This document shows positions 49,241 through 61,227 of a DNA stretch of 64,000 nucleotides, in pieces. Below the pieces are notes generated by a model. That model was given only the letters and a program-made list of their open reading frames with translations, was not told the origin of the DNA and made no database searches. The stretch covers positions 79,954,696 to 80,018,695 of the forward strand of contig JALGQZ010000003.1 of NCBI GenBank assembly GCA_023105745.1. Direction: 5' to 3'. Each line of letters opens with the position of its first letter. The first letter of the stretch is position 1. The position numbers and the translations under genes were made by a program. Source of the DNA: Austropuccinia psidii. Its lineage: Eukaryota; Basidiomycota; Pucciniomycetes; Pucciniales; Sphaerophragmiaceae.

Positions 49241-52200
49241 ATGGTGCAAAAAATGGGTCGCCCCAAAAAAATTTGTACTTGTCATGAGCTTGGCTGTTGC
49301 AATCAATATTATGAAGATTTGAACAATATTGTTCAGCATGGAAAACCTATGTCTGACCCAGCTTGGAAGACACATCAATTGGAACTAGCAAAACTCAGGA
49401 GACCCCAGCCTTTGGCTGATCAGATGTTTTTAGCCCAAAATAGCGAAAATGTAAGGCCTCTTTCCCTCACCCATTTCAATTATTCATCATTACTTACATC
49501 TAATTTTCCACAATCCTTCGGTGCAGCCAACACAGAAAACCCCTGGATGCTCTCAAATTGAACAGATATGTCATCAGAATAATGAAAGAAATTTACTTTT
49601 TGATACCAAAAAATATGAAAACAAGACCTTCAAATTCATTGACTCTCATGCTCTTAAAGTTTTGGTTCAAGCTTCCAGCCTATACCTCAAAAATGGAATG
49701 TCCAGAGATAGTATCAAACAATTTCTTCTATCAGAAAGGGAAAAGATAACCAGCCTTGGAGACAAATTCAATTTTGATGGATTATCCATTTCTAAAGAAA
49801 TTCCACTTTCAATTGAAACTATTTTTGTTCAGCTGGGCATATCCATGGACTTTGAAAAAAAGATTTGCTGTCCAGAATGCTTCAGCTTGTATGATCTGAC
49901 TGAAACGGGGCACATCAACAAACAGTGTACATCCAAATTTATTCAACCTTTTCCTTCCTCCATTGTCAAATTAGGATCTCTTGCAAGAAAAGAATGTGGT
50001 TCTCTTTTATTTAAAACTGATGACAAGAATGATACATCACTTCAAAAACCAATCTGTACCTTTACATACCAATCCTTGAAAAAATGGTTGGCCTCCCATA
50101 TGTGGATTCCTGGCTTTGAAAAGCTATTAAATGCTCACCATACCCATAATTCTCAAGCAGACCCTAAAGTTATTTCTGATATTTGGCATAGCAAAATTTG
50201 GCACACATTCAAATCTTCCCCACGTAGTAAACAACCTTTCACCAATAGAACAGGTAATTTGATATTTAGCTTATACATAGATTGGTTCAATCCATTCAGT
50301 AACAAAGGGGCTGCAAAATCCATCTCAATTGGGTCAATTATTCTCACTTGTTTGAATCTGCCTCCAAGTGAACGTCACAAAGAGGAGAACATGTTTTTAT
50401 ATGCAATAATTCCTGGTCCCAAAGAGCCATCTCTTGATCAAATGAATTCAATCTTGGAGCCTCTTGTTATTGAGCTTCAAATGCTATGGAATGGTATTTG
50501 GTTTTCCAATACCCACGACTTTCCACAGGGTAGACTTATTAGAGTGGCTTTATTACCTTTAATAGCAGATCTTCCTGCTCTACGTAAAGTGGCTGGATTT
50601 GCCTCTCATTCAGCCAATTGATTTTGCTCCTTTTGTAATATTACAAGGGTGGACATCAATGAAATAGATTTTTTAAAATTTGAAACAAGGACACATGAAA
50701 ATCATATTTCGAAGGCAAATGAATGGCTCCAACTCCAAACCAAAAAGGAACAAGATGAATTTGTAAAATCCCATGGTGTCCGGTGGAGTATTCTAAATAA
50801 ACTAGATTACTGGAGACCCATTGAATTTTTTGGCATAGATATTATGCATTGTTTGATTTTAGGGAATATCAAAGACTATTGCATATCATTCCTCAAGGTG
50901 GGGTTGGCTGGTCACGAGTTAGCGGTTCAAAGGAAAAAGCAAAGTTTTTTGGCACACTCAAATACATCCAAATATCCTTTTTGTTTATTGGGGCGTCCAA
51001 GAAAAAGGAAAAATGAAGATGACAATGATTCTGACCAAATAAGTAGACCCAAGAAACAAAACCTTACAAGAGCTAACCTTGCCCGCATTCGACCTCGTAC
51101 ATCCCAAAGGCACAAAGGCTCTAGTGAAGCCTCCAGGACCAAAAGTGATCAAACTGCAAAAAGCAACAGAACTTCAAACTCCAGGTATTCCCTTAGATCC
51201 CAGACAACCACATCTACAGTACTCAACTTATTACCATTTACACATGGTAGTGATTCATTGGTTCCCTCTGATTTATCTTCTGATGATAATCAGTATTTAA
51301 ATCCAATGGGGGATGAAACTCCAAGATTAAAAAAAGACGAATTAGAGGTACTTCAAAAAGTCATCAATCAAACAAGAGTCCCGTCATGGCTTTCTCGTCT
51401 ACCCAGAAAATTTGGTTTCAAAAACTTTCAGACACTCAAAGCAGCGGAGTGGCAAATCTTGATTACATTGTATTTACATTTGGCACTTGTACCACTATGG
51501 AGTTCACAAATACCTCACAGGGAGGAAAGGGTCAAATGCCCAGGGAACTATCTCCATAAGGATCTTCTACTCAAATCTCTAATCTCATTAGTTACATTAA
51601 CAAACATGTTACTCAGAAAAAGCATTCATGAAGAAGACCTAGATAAGATTGAAAGTACTACAAAGATCTATTGTCAAACACTTCGTTTGGGTTGGTCCAT
51701 GATAAACTCCAAACCTAATCTACACCTAACACAACATTTACCAAAGGTTATAAAGGAGCTAGGGCCACCAAGAAGCTTAGCTGTGTGGGCATACGAAAGA
51801 ATGAACCGTACATTTGGGGACATACCACGGAATAATAAGCCATGTTGAGTTTGAATTATATATTTTTATGTCAAAAAATCACCCTCACAATACTTACCCA
51901 CATCTAACCAATTGTAGCTGAGATCTCCCAAACAATACTGAAAAGATGGATCTCTAAAGTACAATATCAATGGATTTCAAATTTGCCTATTCTTCAACAA
52001 AGACTTGGTAGGAACAATCCCCTCATTTCTCTGCATCAATCAAAAAATATCAGTCCCAGTCATACAATTCAATTGCATGATGATATTTTTCAACAGTGGA
52101 AACTACTAGTTTCAAGAGATTTAAGGGATGTTGTAAACCTCTTTGAATGCAAAAAGTCAATAATTTTTGAAAAGAAAAGGTATTGTAATGTAAAATCACA

Positions 52201-52570
52201 TGTTGAAGACAGTATCATAGAGTATAGCATTAATAATGCGAAATCATTGGGCCATATTGATAATATTGTCACATTAGTTGGAGGTGATCCTGACATATGG
52301 TGGCTAATAATCAAACCTTTCAAGAAGCTTGAAAATAATGAAATAGAAAAAGACCCTTTCCATCCTTTTCCAGATCTCAATTGTTCTATTCTATTGGACC
52401 AGACAGAGGATGCCATAATCATCAACTCCCAATCAGTTTTGGGTCATGCTGCAAGCCTCAAGAATCCTCCTGGAAGCTTTGGAATTGATCAGGCTACACT
52501 CTGCTTGGTATCTCTACATTCATCAGTAAGTGATTCCATGGACTGCCACTCATTATCTCATATATTTTAA
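49241..52570 (+). pseudogene. Tnp2-family CACTA transposase (one premature stop)
   Basis: This is the DDE transposase that should cut and join the element's CACTA ends. Exons from clear GT-AG junctions: 49,241-49,450, 49,527-51,843 and 51,918-52,570, about 1,059 codons. The N-terminus has a cysteine-rich finger (CTCHELGCC...WKTH). The Tnp2 core shows the expected acidic residues in context: YIDWFNPF (near 50,280), FGIDIMHCLILG (near 50,840) and WAYERMNRTFG (near 51,795). Conserved blocks ENMFLYAIIPGPKEPS and ADLPALRKVAGFASHSA (50,390-50,615) identify the family. One TGA at 50,619-50,621 splits the core just before FCSFC, where relatives have a residue, probably Trp (TGG to TGA). Everything after it stays in frame, so the defect is a single transition. 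A basic region around 51,000-51,180 may bind DNA. The gene faces away from the array. Confidence 0.9.
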
Positions 52571-53078
52571 CAGTTTCTTACCATTCCCTTTCAAACCTTG
52601 CCAGCAATGGATAGGTGATTGAAGCACCACACCCCTTTCAGCCTTAGGTTTCCTCATCAATGCTCACTAAAGATTTCTTTGGAGGAAAATCAATACTTTT
52701 TCCTTTGTTGATATTGTTATATGCTATTAAATGAAGTTTTTTTTAGAAAAATTCACTCCAATCCCTTTTAAAAGAGATTTAAATTGTCAATCTACCATAT
52801 TTAAGCCTCTCAAACATCTTTCAAGACATAATTTGGCTTTTTGGAGCTAGATAGAACAGGTTTGAACAAATGTGTATATAAACTATCTCTTCTCCACCAA
52901 AATGTCTGTATTTCCACTTCACCAAACTGCTTTAAGTTTTCCTGAGCTTTCTCATCCACCAAGTTCATTCTCATATGTTGAGTTCTTACTCCAACTCTGT
53001 TTAACATACTCAAATTTTCATTAATATAATTACCTCATTTTCCTCAATTTAACTCCACTTGTTTAAATTGATATTACA

Positions 53079-54708
53079 ATGTCTTCCCATGCACTGGGTG
53101 GTTCCCCCTCCGCATTCCACAGAGAAAATTCTGGATCCTCATCACAAAACCCACCAACAGAGGGTGACTCAATAATTCACTCAGATGAAGAAAACCACGA
53201 AAGCATCCATACTGACTCTACTGGACAGAAATCCATCTTTCTGCAAGATTTGGAACGACTTGGAATAGAGGATGCTGTTTCACAGAATGCCAGTCAGGAG
53301 GGACAAGAGGAAATAACATCCGGTGGTGAGTATCTTTCCCAAAGCTGATTGAAAATTACTAACTGATTTGGTTTTCAGTTGTTGGAGTTGAATTCAGGAT
53401 TCAACAAGAAGAGGACCAACAGAGGGCTAGAAATAATAAGAAAATATTGCAACAGAGAAATAACCGCATTACAAGATTGGTAGCAAAGAACAATCTTCCA
53501 AGTCAGGCATCCACTGAATCAGTCCACCTGCAAGAATTTATCTACTTCTTAATGGGTATGCCACCTTCTGTAGATCACTTCCCACCCAATCCTACCAATG
53601 ATGAAGAGGAATTTCACATTCATTGGGTCAAAAACCAAGCTAAACACATCAAGACCCATTTGGAAACCTTTGAATATGGACTGAGAGATCGTCCAATTAG
53701 TGAGCGCCAAATTCTGGTCAAACAAGAAATCACCTCTATATCCCAACGATTGCAGCCACCTGAATTTAAACAAAGTCGTGATGTTCTCAATAACAAGATC
53801 AAGGTCTCAATAGTGGAAAAGCGTGCTTGTGAAAAGGAATGCCAGCTAGTAGGCCTCAAGAGAATTACCTTCCAATGGGGGACCGCATTCAATAACTCCA
53901 CTTGGAATGCAGCCATAGCCGACATTATCTCCAAACATTTTTTCAATTGGAGCCAGACTCAACCCAGCTTAAATATCAACAATACTGATCAGCTAAACCT
54001 ATTGATTGAACGTTGGGTCAATGGAAGGGGTAAAGAAATGAAAAAGCTTTCAAAACTTGGCCAGGCTGCAGAGGAGGTTAAATTTCAAAAAGCTAAGAAA
54101 TCCAAAAACACTAGAGGGAGGCAGAATGTACGTGCTTATTCTTTTGTTAGACATACACCAAACTCTAATATTACTTTTATATTTAGGTGACAGCTTCCCA
54201 TTTCAAAATAGCACGTCAATTATTGCCTCAAAACAACGATTTTTCTTCAATATATACTGATATAAAAGCAACTTCCGATGTAGAGGATAATTCTGACTTT
54301 GGAAAAGCACCCAAAAGACTTGTTGGAGTTTGGCGTAGTGAAGCTTTGACCTTGTGTACAAGGCAATTGGATCTAGCAATGACCCTTGGTGTCAAAACCC
54401 AGCTTGAAAAGAATAGAGTTCAACGTATGCTTCATAGGGATGGAGAGAAATTAGACTATAATTCTGATTTAACTAATGTCCCACATTGCTTACCTTTAGA
54501 TTGTTATTCCACAATATACTTAAACACAATTTCAGAAGTTGAAAGAAACCACTTACTGCTAAAAGAACCAATTGGACTCCAAAACATTTTATTAGAGATT
54601 GAGGCCAAGACAAAAAGGGGACGTCACATCATACAGAGGCCAGGAAGATCTTCTCTTAGTGGAATTGAAGCTGGTTCAAGTAGTCATAATCGTATGAATC
54701 CTGAATAA
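53079..54708 (+). CDS. Accessory gene B of the giant CACTA element (paralogue of gene D)
   Basis: Unknown protein of 505 residues. Exons 53,079-53,325, 53,379-54,127 and 54,187-54,708 have consistent splice phases and no stops. The N-terminal 90 residues are acidic and serine-rich. A middle domain contains a W...FFNW...RWVNGRGKEMKK pattern, followed by a lysine-rich stretch (KAKKSKNTRGRQ). The C-terminal domain holds SDVED, GVWRSEALTLCTRQLD, VPHCLP and a helical end. Gene D repeats these landmarks in the same order (SDTED, SPWRSALFSKLASQLD, VPIGLP). It sits 0.5 kb downstream of the transposase on the same strand, consistent with a transposition accessory factor. No enzymatic motif is visible. 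Confidence 0.75.
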
Positions 54709-55385
54709 TGTTTATCTCCTAGTCCTTTTTTTTATCCAAGCTTAGAGTTATGTAATAGATGTATTTGGAAATATAATTAGAGATAACTTATGTTAACAAT
54801 TCACCAATTGAGTGAATTAATAACCAAGTCAAAAGATGCCTTTCAAAATGATGACTAGCAGTCATAAAATTAGTATTTTTGTAGTGTATTTGAGAGCTGA
54901 AGTGTCCTATATGTTTTCCAAGCTTAGAGTTTAGTAATAAATGTACTTCAAAAGAAAACATAATTTAAAATATTTTAAAAAGTCACCCATTGTAAGAATT
55001 TATAGTTTAGCCACAATGTGGGCTTTCACAATTATGACCATCGGTCATAAATTTGTTATTTATTTAATGTTTTCAACGCTGAACTTTGCTATAGCTTCTC
55101 AAAATTATTTAATATATAAGCCTCTTATTTATGCCTGCTTTGGTTTTCAATTTCCCCCAAGGTATCATATATTGAGCAATGCTCAAACAAAACTATAGAC
55201 ATTTAATAAAAGTCATCATGATATATGCCTTCCCAAAATCCTACATTCCATAATAGTCCAATCTGTCTTGAACACTGTAAAGAACCCCCACCTTCTATTC
55301 TTTTCAATTTCATTTCAAAAAAAAATTCATAAACTTATTTATAATAATTAAACCTCAGTCAATTTCAGATAATCACTGCTTCAAA
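54709..55385 (+). other. Intergenic region with two isolated array-like palindromes
   Basis: No gene is seen. Near 54,849-54,866 (ATGACTAGCAGTCAT) and 55,013-55,039 (ATTATGACCATCGGTCATAA) there are single inverted repeats closely related to the GACC..GGTC palindrome of the central array. They lie upstream of gene C and could be operator-like sites for the same binding protein. An 85-codon frame at 54,941-55,198 is not supported. Confidence 0.5.
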
Positions 55386-57466
55386 ATGGATCCATTACTT
55401 GAAATAGAGCCAAAGCAAGTTGAAAAATCAGAATTCATATCCAAAATCTCCAAATTTCTTCCTTCTCTCAAGCTTGCAACATGTGATTCTCACTTTCCTG
55501 AATACGCAAGAAAAAAAATACAAGAGGTCTCCAAAATACTTGAAGATGATCTGTATCGTATGTTTTTCCAGCTTTTGCCCATATGGAGCCATTTTTAATT
55601 GGAATTCAAATCATAATTTAGGTGTACAGCTAGGTGGATCATTACCCCCTGAAGCCAAGGTTGTTATTTCAGCATCCTCCCAAACATCAATAAAGAGGTA
55701 TTTCATATCTTCTTCTAGTATGAGTAATAAAAAGGCCAAAATTTATCAAAGTATAAAGGAAAAGAATCAAGAAGTATATCTCAATATTTTCTTTAGGCTT
55801 TAATCAAAGATTAAACTGTATTCCCTGAATCTTTTCTTTCTTAGAAATTGGAATGCAATTATAATACTGAGAAATCACACCCACAAAATCAGTCAGACTC
55901 TCAAAATCTAGAACCAGGACTATTTCAACCTCAAAATGATTTTGAAAAAGCCCTATCCACGTCAAACTCCAGCCTTGAAGTCAATAAAATTTCTCAAAAT
56001 GATCAATCAAATATACAAAGTTTTCCAGCTTAAACCATGACAAAAAAAGAAAAATCCAAAATTGAGGAGCCCTTGATACAACCTACATCTACCAAACACC
56101 CAAAAGAAAAACCTAACTCCAATTTCATACTTGTAGATAACAACCCATCAACTTCAAAAGTAATCCAAACCAGTAATGAAGAGCCTTCAAAATCCCACAA
56201 GAAGAAAAAGCTTCCTCAATCTGGATTATTCAATCCCATTCACTCAGATCACTTTGAAGAGAAAATCAGCCATTATCAGCCACTTTCTGTATCCTCATGG
56301 AAGAAATGCCAGGTTAATGTTGAAAATCTAGTAAGAGAACGATTCCAGGAAATTCCCCAAAGGCCATTTTCTACCAAACTACCAAAAGGAATACACTTTC
56401 AAAGTATTGGATCTCTTAGCATTAGCAAATGGCTAGTGGATTTGGATAAATCTGGTAAATACAAAAGACATTCATTCATGCTTCATGCAGAAAATTGATA
56501 TTTACTTGCTTTTTTCAGGATTAGATATATTTTCACCAAAGAAATATGATCCTTTAAATGATCCTGACGCCTGGAATGTCCCTATCTTTACTTTGGATTC
56601 TACAATCTCAATGCAAAACATTCCCAAATCACATCAACCACTCTTTCAATTGGCACAATCCCTCTTTGTCCCTAATCTTCAAAAGAAACAGTTCTGGGCC
56701 AATCTAATACTGGAGTCAATATCAGTTTCTGCACAAGATCTCATACAACCTGAAAAATTTGAAATCACGAAATCAACAGAAGATGATCCCTTGTTAGTTC
56801 AAAGACTAAGCCTGGAATTTTTAGTGTCCTGCCTCAGCACAAGACCATCCCATTCATCTCAAATTGAAAATACCCTTGATGAAAAGGAGGAAAACCAGCC
56901 ACTTCATTATGGAATGAATAGCTTAATATCTTTCAATGATTCCATTTTACATCTTATGATCTCATATGTCCTGATACTAGCACATTCAAAAGTTCTTCCA
57001 GTAAATATTCCTGATGGATTTGTGCTCACTCATAAAAGGTCCAAAGAACACCTTAAGACCTTATCAGAGCTACAATCAAAAATAGGCTTAGTTAAGCCCT
57101 GCTATCATATTTTAGCTTCATTTCTTGCTTCTGGGGTAAGAGGCTTAATGGTTTGCTCAAGAGATTGGAGAAAAAGCTCAGCTAAAGGAGCATTGCAGAT
57201 GATTGAAATTACTGATAGTGTTATTGCTGAGGAAAGGCCTTATGAGCCTATTTGGAAGAGAACAAATGCATATATTTTGGATATTTTTAACAAGGCATTT
57301 TTCTCAAAAACCCATGAATTTGTTCCCACTGCTCCAAAAAAAATTGGAAGTGGCCAAATGTTTAGTATTAGACTTCAGTGAGGCATGGCTTGAAAAAAAT
57401 ACCATAGATGGACAGCCTGTACTAGATCTCCCTGATAAAGCCAATATAAACACCTTGTTAACTTGA
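55386..57466 (+). pseudogene. Accessory gene C of the giant CACTA element (paralogue of gene A)
   Basis: Unknown function. Exons: 55,386-55,557, 55,622-55,773, 55,845-56,454 and 56,519-57,466, all with consistent phases. The conserved C-terminal domain (about 56,260-57,460) aligns with gene A: KGIHFQSIGSLSISKWLVDL, SGVRGLMVCSRDWR, FFSK and the final A..L..DF...W motif. Two defects are present. An in-frame TAA at 56,031-56,033 (one step from CAA) falls in the polar linker. A one-base shift occurs in a run of eight A at 57,336-57,343; without it the family's last motif is lost and translation stops at 57,381. The second could be a sequencing error in the homopolymer. Unlike gene A, its linker is short and lysine/serine-rich. 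Confidence 0.7.
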
Positions 57467-57744
57467 TCAGTGTTTTCTGTAATTTAATTTTATTCTTTCA
57501 AAACAGGGTTATTTCTATTCAAAGAATCTTTGAGTGTGCTAAGATTACTTTGCTTCACCCAATACCTCATTGCTTACTTTCCCAAATAAGCTCCTTTTAC
57601 ACAATATAGCTTCTTCCAGGCTCATTCAAACTTTGAGAAATAAATACAGGGCTCCAGAATCCTCTCATTTATGATAAATAGGAGCCTTTCTCTTGATTCT
57701 TCGACCTATACCCCAAAATCTGACTTTAATTAACCTGTTTTACT

Positions 57745-58857
57745 ATGCCTAAAGCTTCACATTACTTTTTTGAGACCTCTATACCCCAATCAAACAGGAC
57801 TATCAACAAGATATTACATCCAATCATCCCACTACCTACCAGTGCAATATCAAGATCCATACATCAATTATGCTGGTTGATCATGGAAATCAACTATTTC
57901 CAATCTCCATCTGCTATAAATAGTTGGAAATCTCTTCCATCAGAAGAAAGTCTCAAAATTGTTGAGAACTTACCCTTTTCTTGCACTGATAATCCAATTA
58001 CAAATCCCCATGATCACAGCTCAGGAGAGGATAGACTGTCTATAAACCCAAGAATATTAATTTCACCAATATACAAAACTATGTTTCTAGAGGATCTCTT
58101 CAAATCAGGCTTCCCAATGTCAACCTTTGCTTGGAATCAATGTTGGGAATCAAAATGGAATCAAATATTTGCAAAATTTGTTCTCAAGCACTGGAACTAT
58201 CTACACCAACAAGGAGAATTGAACATATTTTTGATAAATCCAAAGGATAATACACATAATAATAAGTCTTTAATACTAATGCGCTGGTTCAGAGGGAAGC
58301 AAGAGGATCTTAAGAATGATAAATTGGTTCCTGAAGCACTTTCAAAAAAAGCCAGTCAGAAGCAGAAATCAAGGTGGCGTAAAAAAGTATGTTTTTATTT
58401 TATTTATGATTGATTTTTACACCAATTGATGTTATTTAATATTCAGTTATCGTCAAATCGCTCAGAGACATTGCTATCATTGAACATTAATCAAGATGAA
58501 GCTTCCATATTTGATGAGCCACGATGCTGCTCTGATACTGAAGATGAAAATGGATCATTAATAAAACTAAAGTCCCCTTGGAGGTCAGCTTTATTCTCAA
58601 AGTTAGCAAGTCAATTAGATTCTCTATTAATTCAAAAGCAAATACAAAAAAGTAAATTCAATAGAATTCCAAATGTCTTGGAAAGTAGAAGAGTACAAAG
58701 TGGTATTTTTGAGAAAGATGCCAAAGTTCCAATTGGACTTCCAGAAAATCTTTATTCAGATGATTATATTTCCAAGCTTACTAATGATGAGAAGCTAATG
58801 TTACAATCAAAGCCATGTATAGATATTCATAATTTACTTCAACTATCTGAAACCTAA
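57745..58857 (+). CDS. Accessory gene D of the giant CACTA element (paralogue of gene B)
   Basis: Unknown protein of 350 residues. Exons 57,745-58,386 and 58,447-58,857 have a phase-0 junction and no stops. It keeps the second half of the gene B architecture: an aromatic helical region (FAWNQCWESKW...HWNYL), RWFRGKQEDLKN, a basic stretch (KKASQKQKSRWRKK), then SDTED...SPWRSALFSKLASQLD and VPIGLP. It lacks gene B's long acidic N-terminus. It lies between gene C and the 3' end of the SNF2 gene, whose stop is only about 10 bp away on the opposite strand, so the two transcripts converge. Confidence 0.72.
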
Positions 58858-58866
58858 AAAAATAAT

Positions 58867-61227
58867 TCATGATTTTTCTATTGTTTCCACAATCAATTTT
58901 TCCAATTCATGATCCACAGTACCTAAATGTCCAATGCTCAACCTGAAATGAAATAAAAAAATTTTAGCTACTCAAAAAGATGAATATTGGTTGAGTATAA
59001 AATATCTTACATCTGAAGCTGCTGTTTCTTCCTTCTAACTTGCTGAATATTCACCTCAATACTACCAACAGTTATATAATGAAATACATGAACTTTGTTC
59101 TTTTGACCTAGCCAATAAAGCCTATCAACTGCTTGATCATCAGTTGAAGGGTTCCAACCTGGTTCCTAATTTAAGTAATTGGAATAATATTAGATTAAGC
59201 TTCAAGTGTATCAAAATACTGTCTTACCACTATGTAGACATTTTGAGCACATCTTAGATCAATACCAACACCACCTGTGCCTTTTGTTGTAAGAAGAACT
59301 TGAGATTTTGGATTTTTTCTGAATTCTTCAAGGATTTGTATCCTTTGATCATTTTTGAGCATTCCATGCATCATCAAATTGGATATTCCACTTTCATCCA
59401 GTGCAATTTCAATACTTTTTACAATATTTAATCAATAAAATCATTCAAATGACAAGTAGTAGAAGGATTTGAGCTCACATATCAAGAAACCTTTTGTATT
59501 CTGAAAAAACAACTGCTTTGGGATATCTTAAGCCTGGCTCCTTCTGAAAAAACTCCTTGAGATGGCTAACAAGATGAACCACTTTGGATCCTTCTTTCAA
59601 GGTATATCTCCTTCCCCCTTCTTCCCTTTCTATTAGTGCTGGATGATTGCAAAGCTGCCTCAAATCTGATAATCTGGAGAAAAATTCTGATGAATCCCAT
59701 TGAACGGCTTTGGACCTCTGTTTTCCATACAATGCACTAAACTCTTCATGCTTTTTGAAATAAAGTGTTTTCCATGGCTCATAGATCTCAATTCCAACTC
59801 CATGTTGCACTTTATTGGGAAGATCCAGTAGGTTGGCTTTCAATCTTCTCAAGGTGAGTGTTTGCATTATAAGCTGTAATGATCGGATTGCCATTTGATT
59901 CCCAGATGATATTTGTTTGATTATGCAATTTTCCCATAAAGGCTTGAGATTCCATGGTTCTACTTGTAAAAACCTCAACAGACTATGTAGATCCCAAAGA
60001 TTGTTTTGTAATGGTGTTCCTGTAAGGCATAACTTTCTTTCAGATTTTAAATTCAATATTGTGAATGCTCTATGAGTAGATTGTTCCTTTATGTAGCTAA
60101 TTGATGTAAAAATTTCAGTACTTTTTTATTTAAGAATCACAAAGAGAAGCTTACTGTGCTTCATCCAACACTATTCTGAACCAATTCACCAAAAGTGGAT
60201 TTATCCTCATCCCATGAACATTATCAACATTATAACCAGCAATAACATCATATGTGGTGATGATAATTGCATTCTGCTTCAAATTTTGGAATGAAATGAA
60301 ATTACGATTGGAACCATGGAATATTGAATATGGTAAACTACCAGCATGAAAATGTAGTCTTATTTCATTCTCCCAGTTATGCAAAGTAGAAAGTGGTACA
60401 ATGATCAAAGTAGCTGGGACATGGTCCTTAGATATTGCTGAGTACTTTAATGCTTCATTTTGTGTTTTTTTAAACAAGCATAAAGTTGTCAACGATTTTC
60501 CAAGTCCCATATCATCAGCCAATATTCCACCCCTACTTTTGCACCCAATATCTTGTGGTATCAGCCCATTTTCAACCGCATTAGAAAACACTTTTTTAAT
60601 CCACAAATTATCTGGATGTTTCCATAGATTTTCACAAATTTTTTCCATATTATTTTCAATATTTAAAAGAAAGGAAATACCCTGGATTTGGTGCAATGAA
60701 AGATTGGTTTGACAATTAGGTATTGAAGTAACAGAACTAGTTAAACTTGTATTGTTGGAAGCTTGATAAAGATCACAATCTTGAGGAATATCAATAAATA
60801 AAGGTGAGCTATAGTTTCCAATATGTCTCAGAGCCATGTTTGCATTCTTGAAAGCCTCTCTTGTTTGGAAAATATTCCCTTTATCCACAAAAACACATCC
60901 ATGTAATAGAATATTTTTATCTTTATTCTTGAAATTTATGAAAGAATCTATAAAAAGCACTTTATTATTGTTTTTGTATTTTTTATATGTTTCAGGATTC
61001 AAGCCTTCAGCCACTCCTCCAAAAATATCAAGCAGTGGACCCAGATGGAAACTCTGGAAAGAATTAAGGCTCCCAATATGACTTAAGTCAGATTCTAATA
61101 GTATATGAATAGAATTAAATACTCTTCTGAATATTACTGAGCTCAGAGAGGTTGGAAAGGATTGTTCAATATCGATTTTTTTTTCAATTTGAATAATAAA
61201 AAACCCAAGACAAAATATTGAAATCAT
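58867..61227 (-). CDS. SNF2-family ATPase/helicase
   Basis: A chromatin-remodelling type ATPase. Exons: 61,227-60,155, 60,096-59,479, 59,414-59,228, 59,165-59,011 and 58,942-58,867; introns are 58-68 bp. Helicase motifs in order: I GGILADDMGLGKS, Ia LIIVPLSTLHNW, II DEAH (its last codon is assembled across the first intron), III LTGTPLQNN, IV PKAVVFSEY, V KGTGGVGIDL, and VI QAVDRLYWLGQ. In most SNF2 proteins motif VI has an arginine where this one has tryptophan; CGG to TGG is a single CpG transition, and this arginine contacts ATP, so activity is doubtful. The long insert between motifs III and IV is typical of the Rad5/Rad16-like branch, but no RING finger is seen. The N-terminal exon start is uncertain and an upstream exon may exist. 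Position inside the CACTA element next to a TET/JBP gene suggests a joint chromatin role. Confidence 0.88.

Noticed and set aside
49241..52570. Classification of the transposase as Plavaka or KDZ
   Set aside because: The blocks around YIDWFNPF, IIPGPKEPS and ADLPALRKVAGF match the Tnp2/CACTA type, and the CACT-type ends with a 3 bp duplication agree. The TET/JBP link alone suggested KDZ, but the transposase does not.
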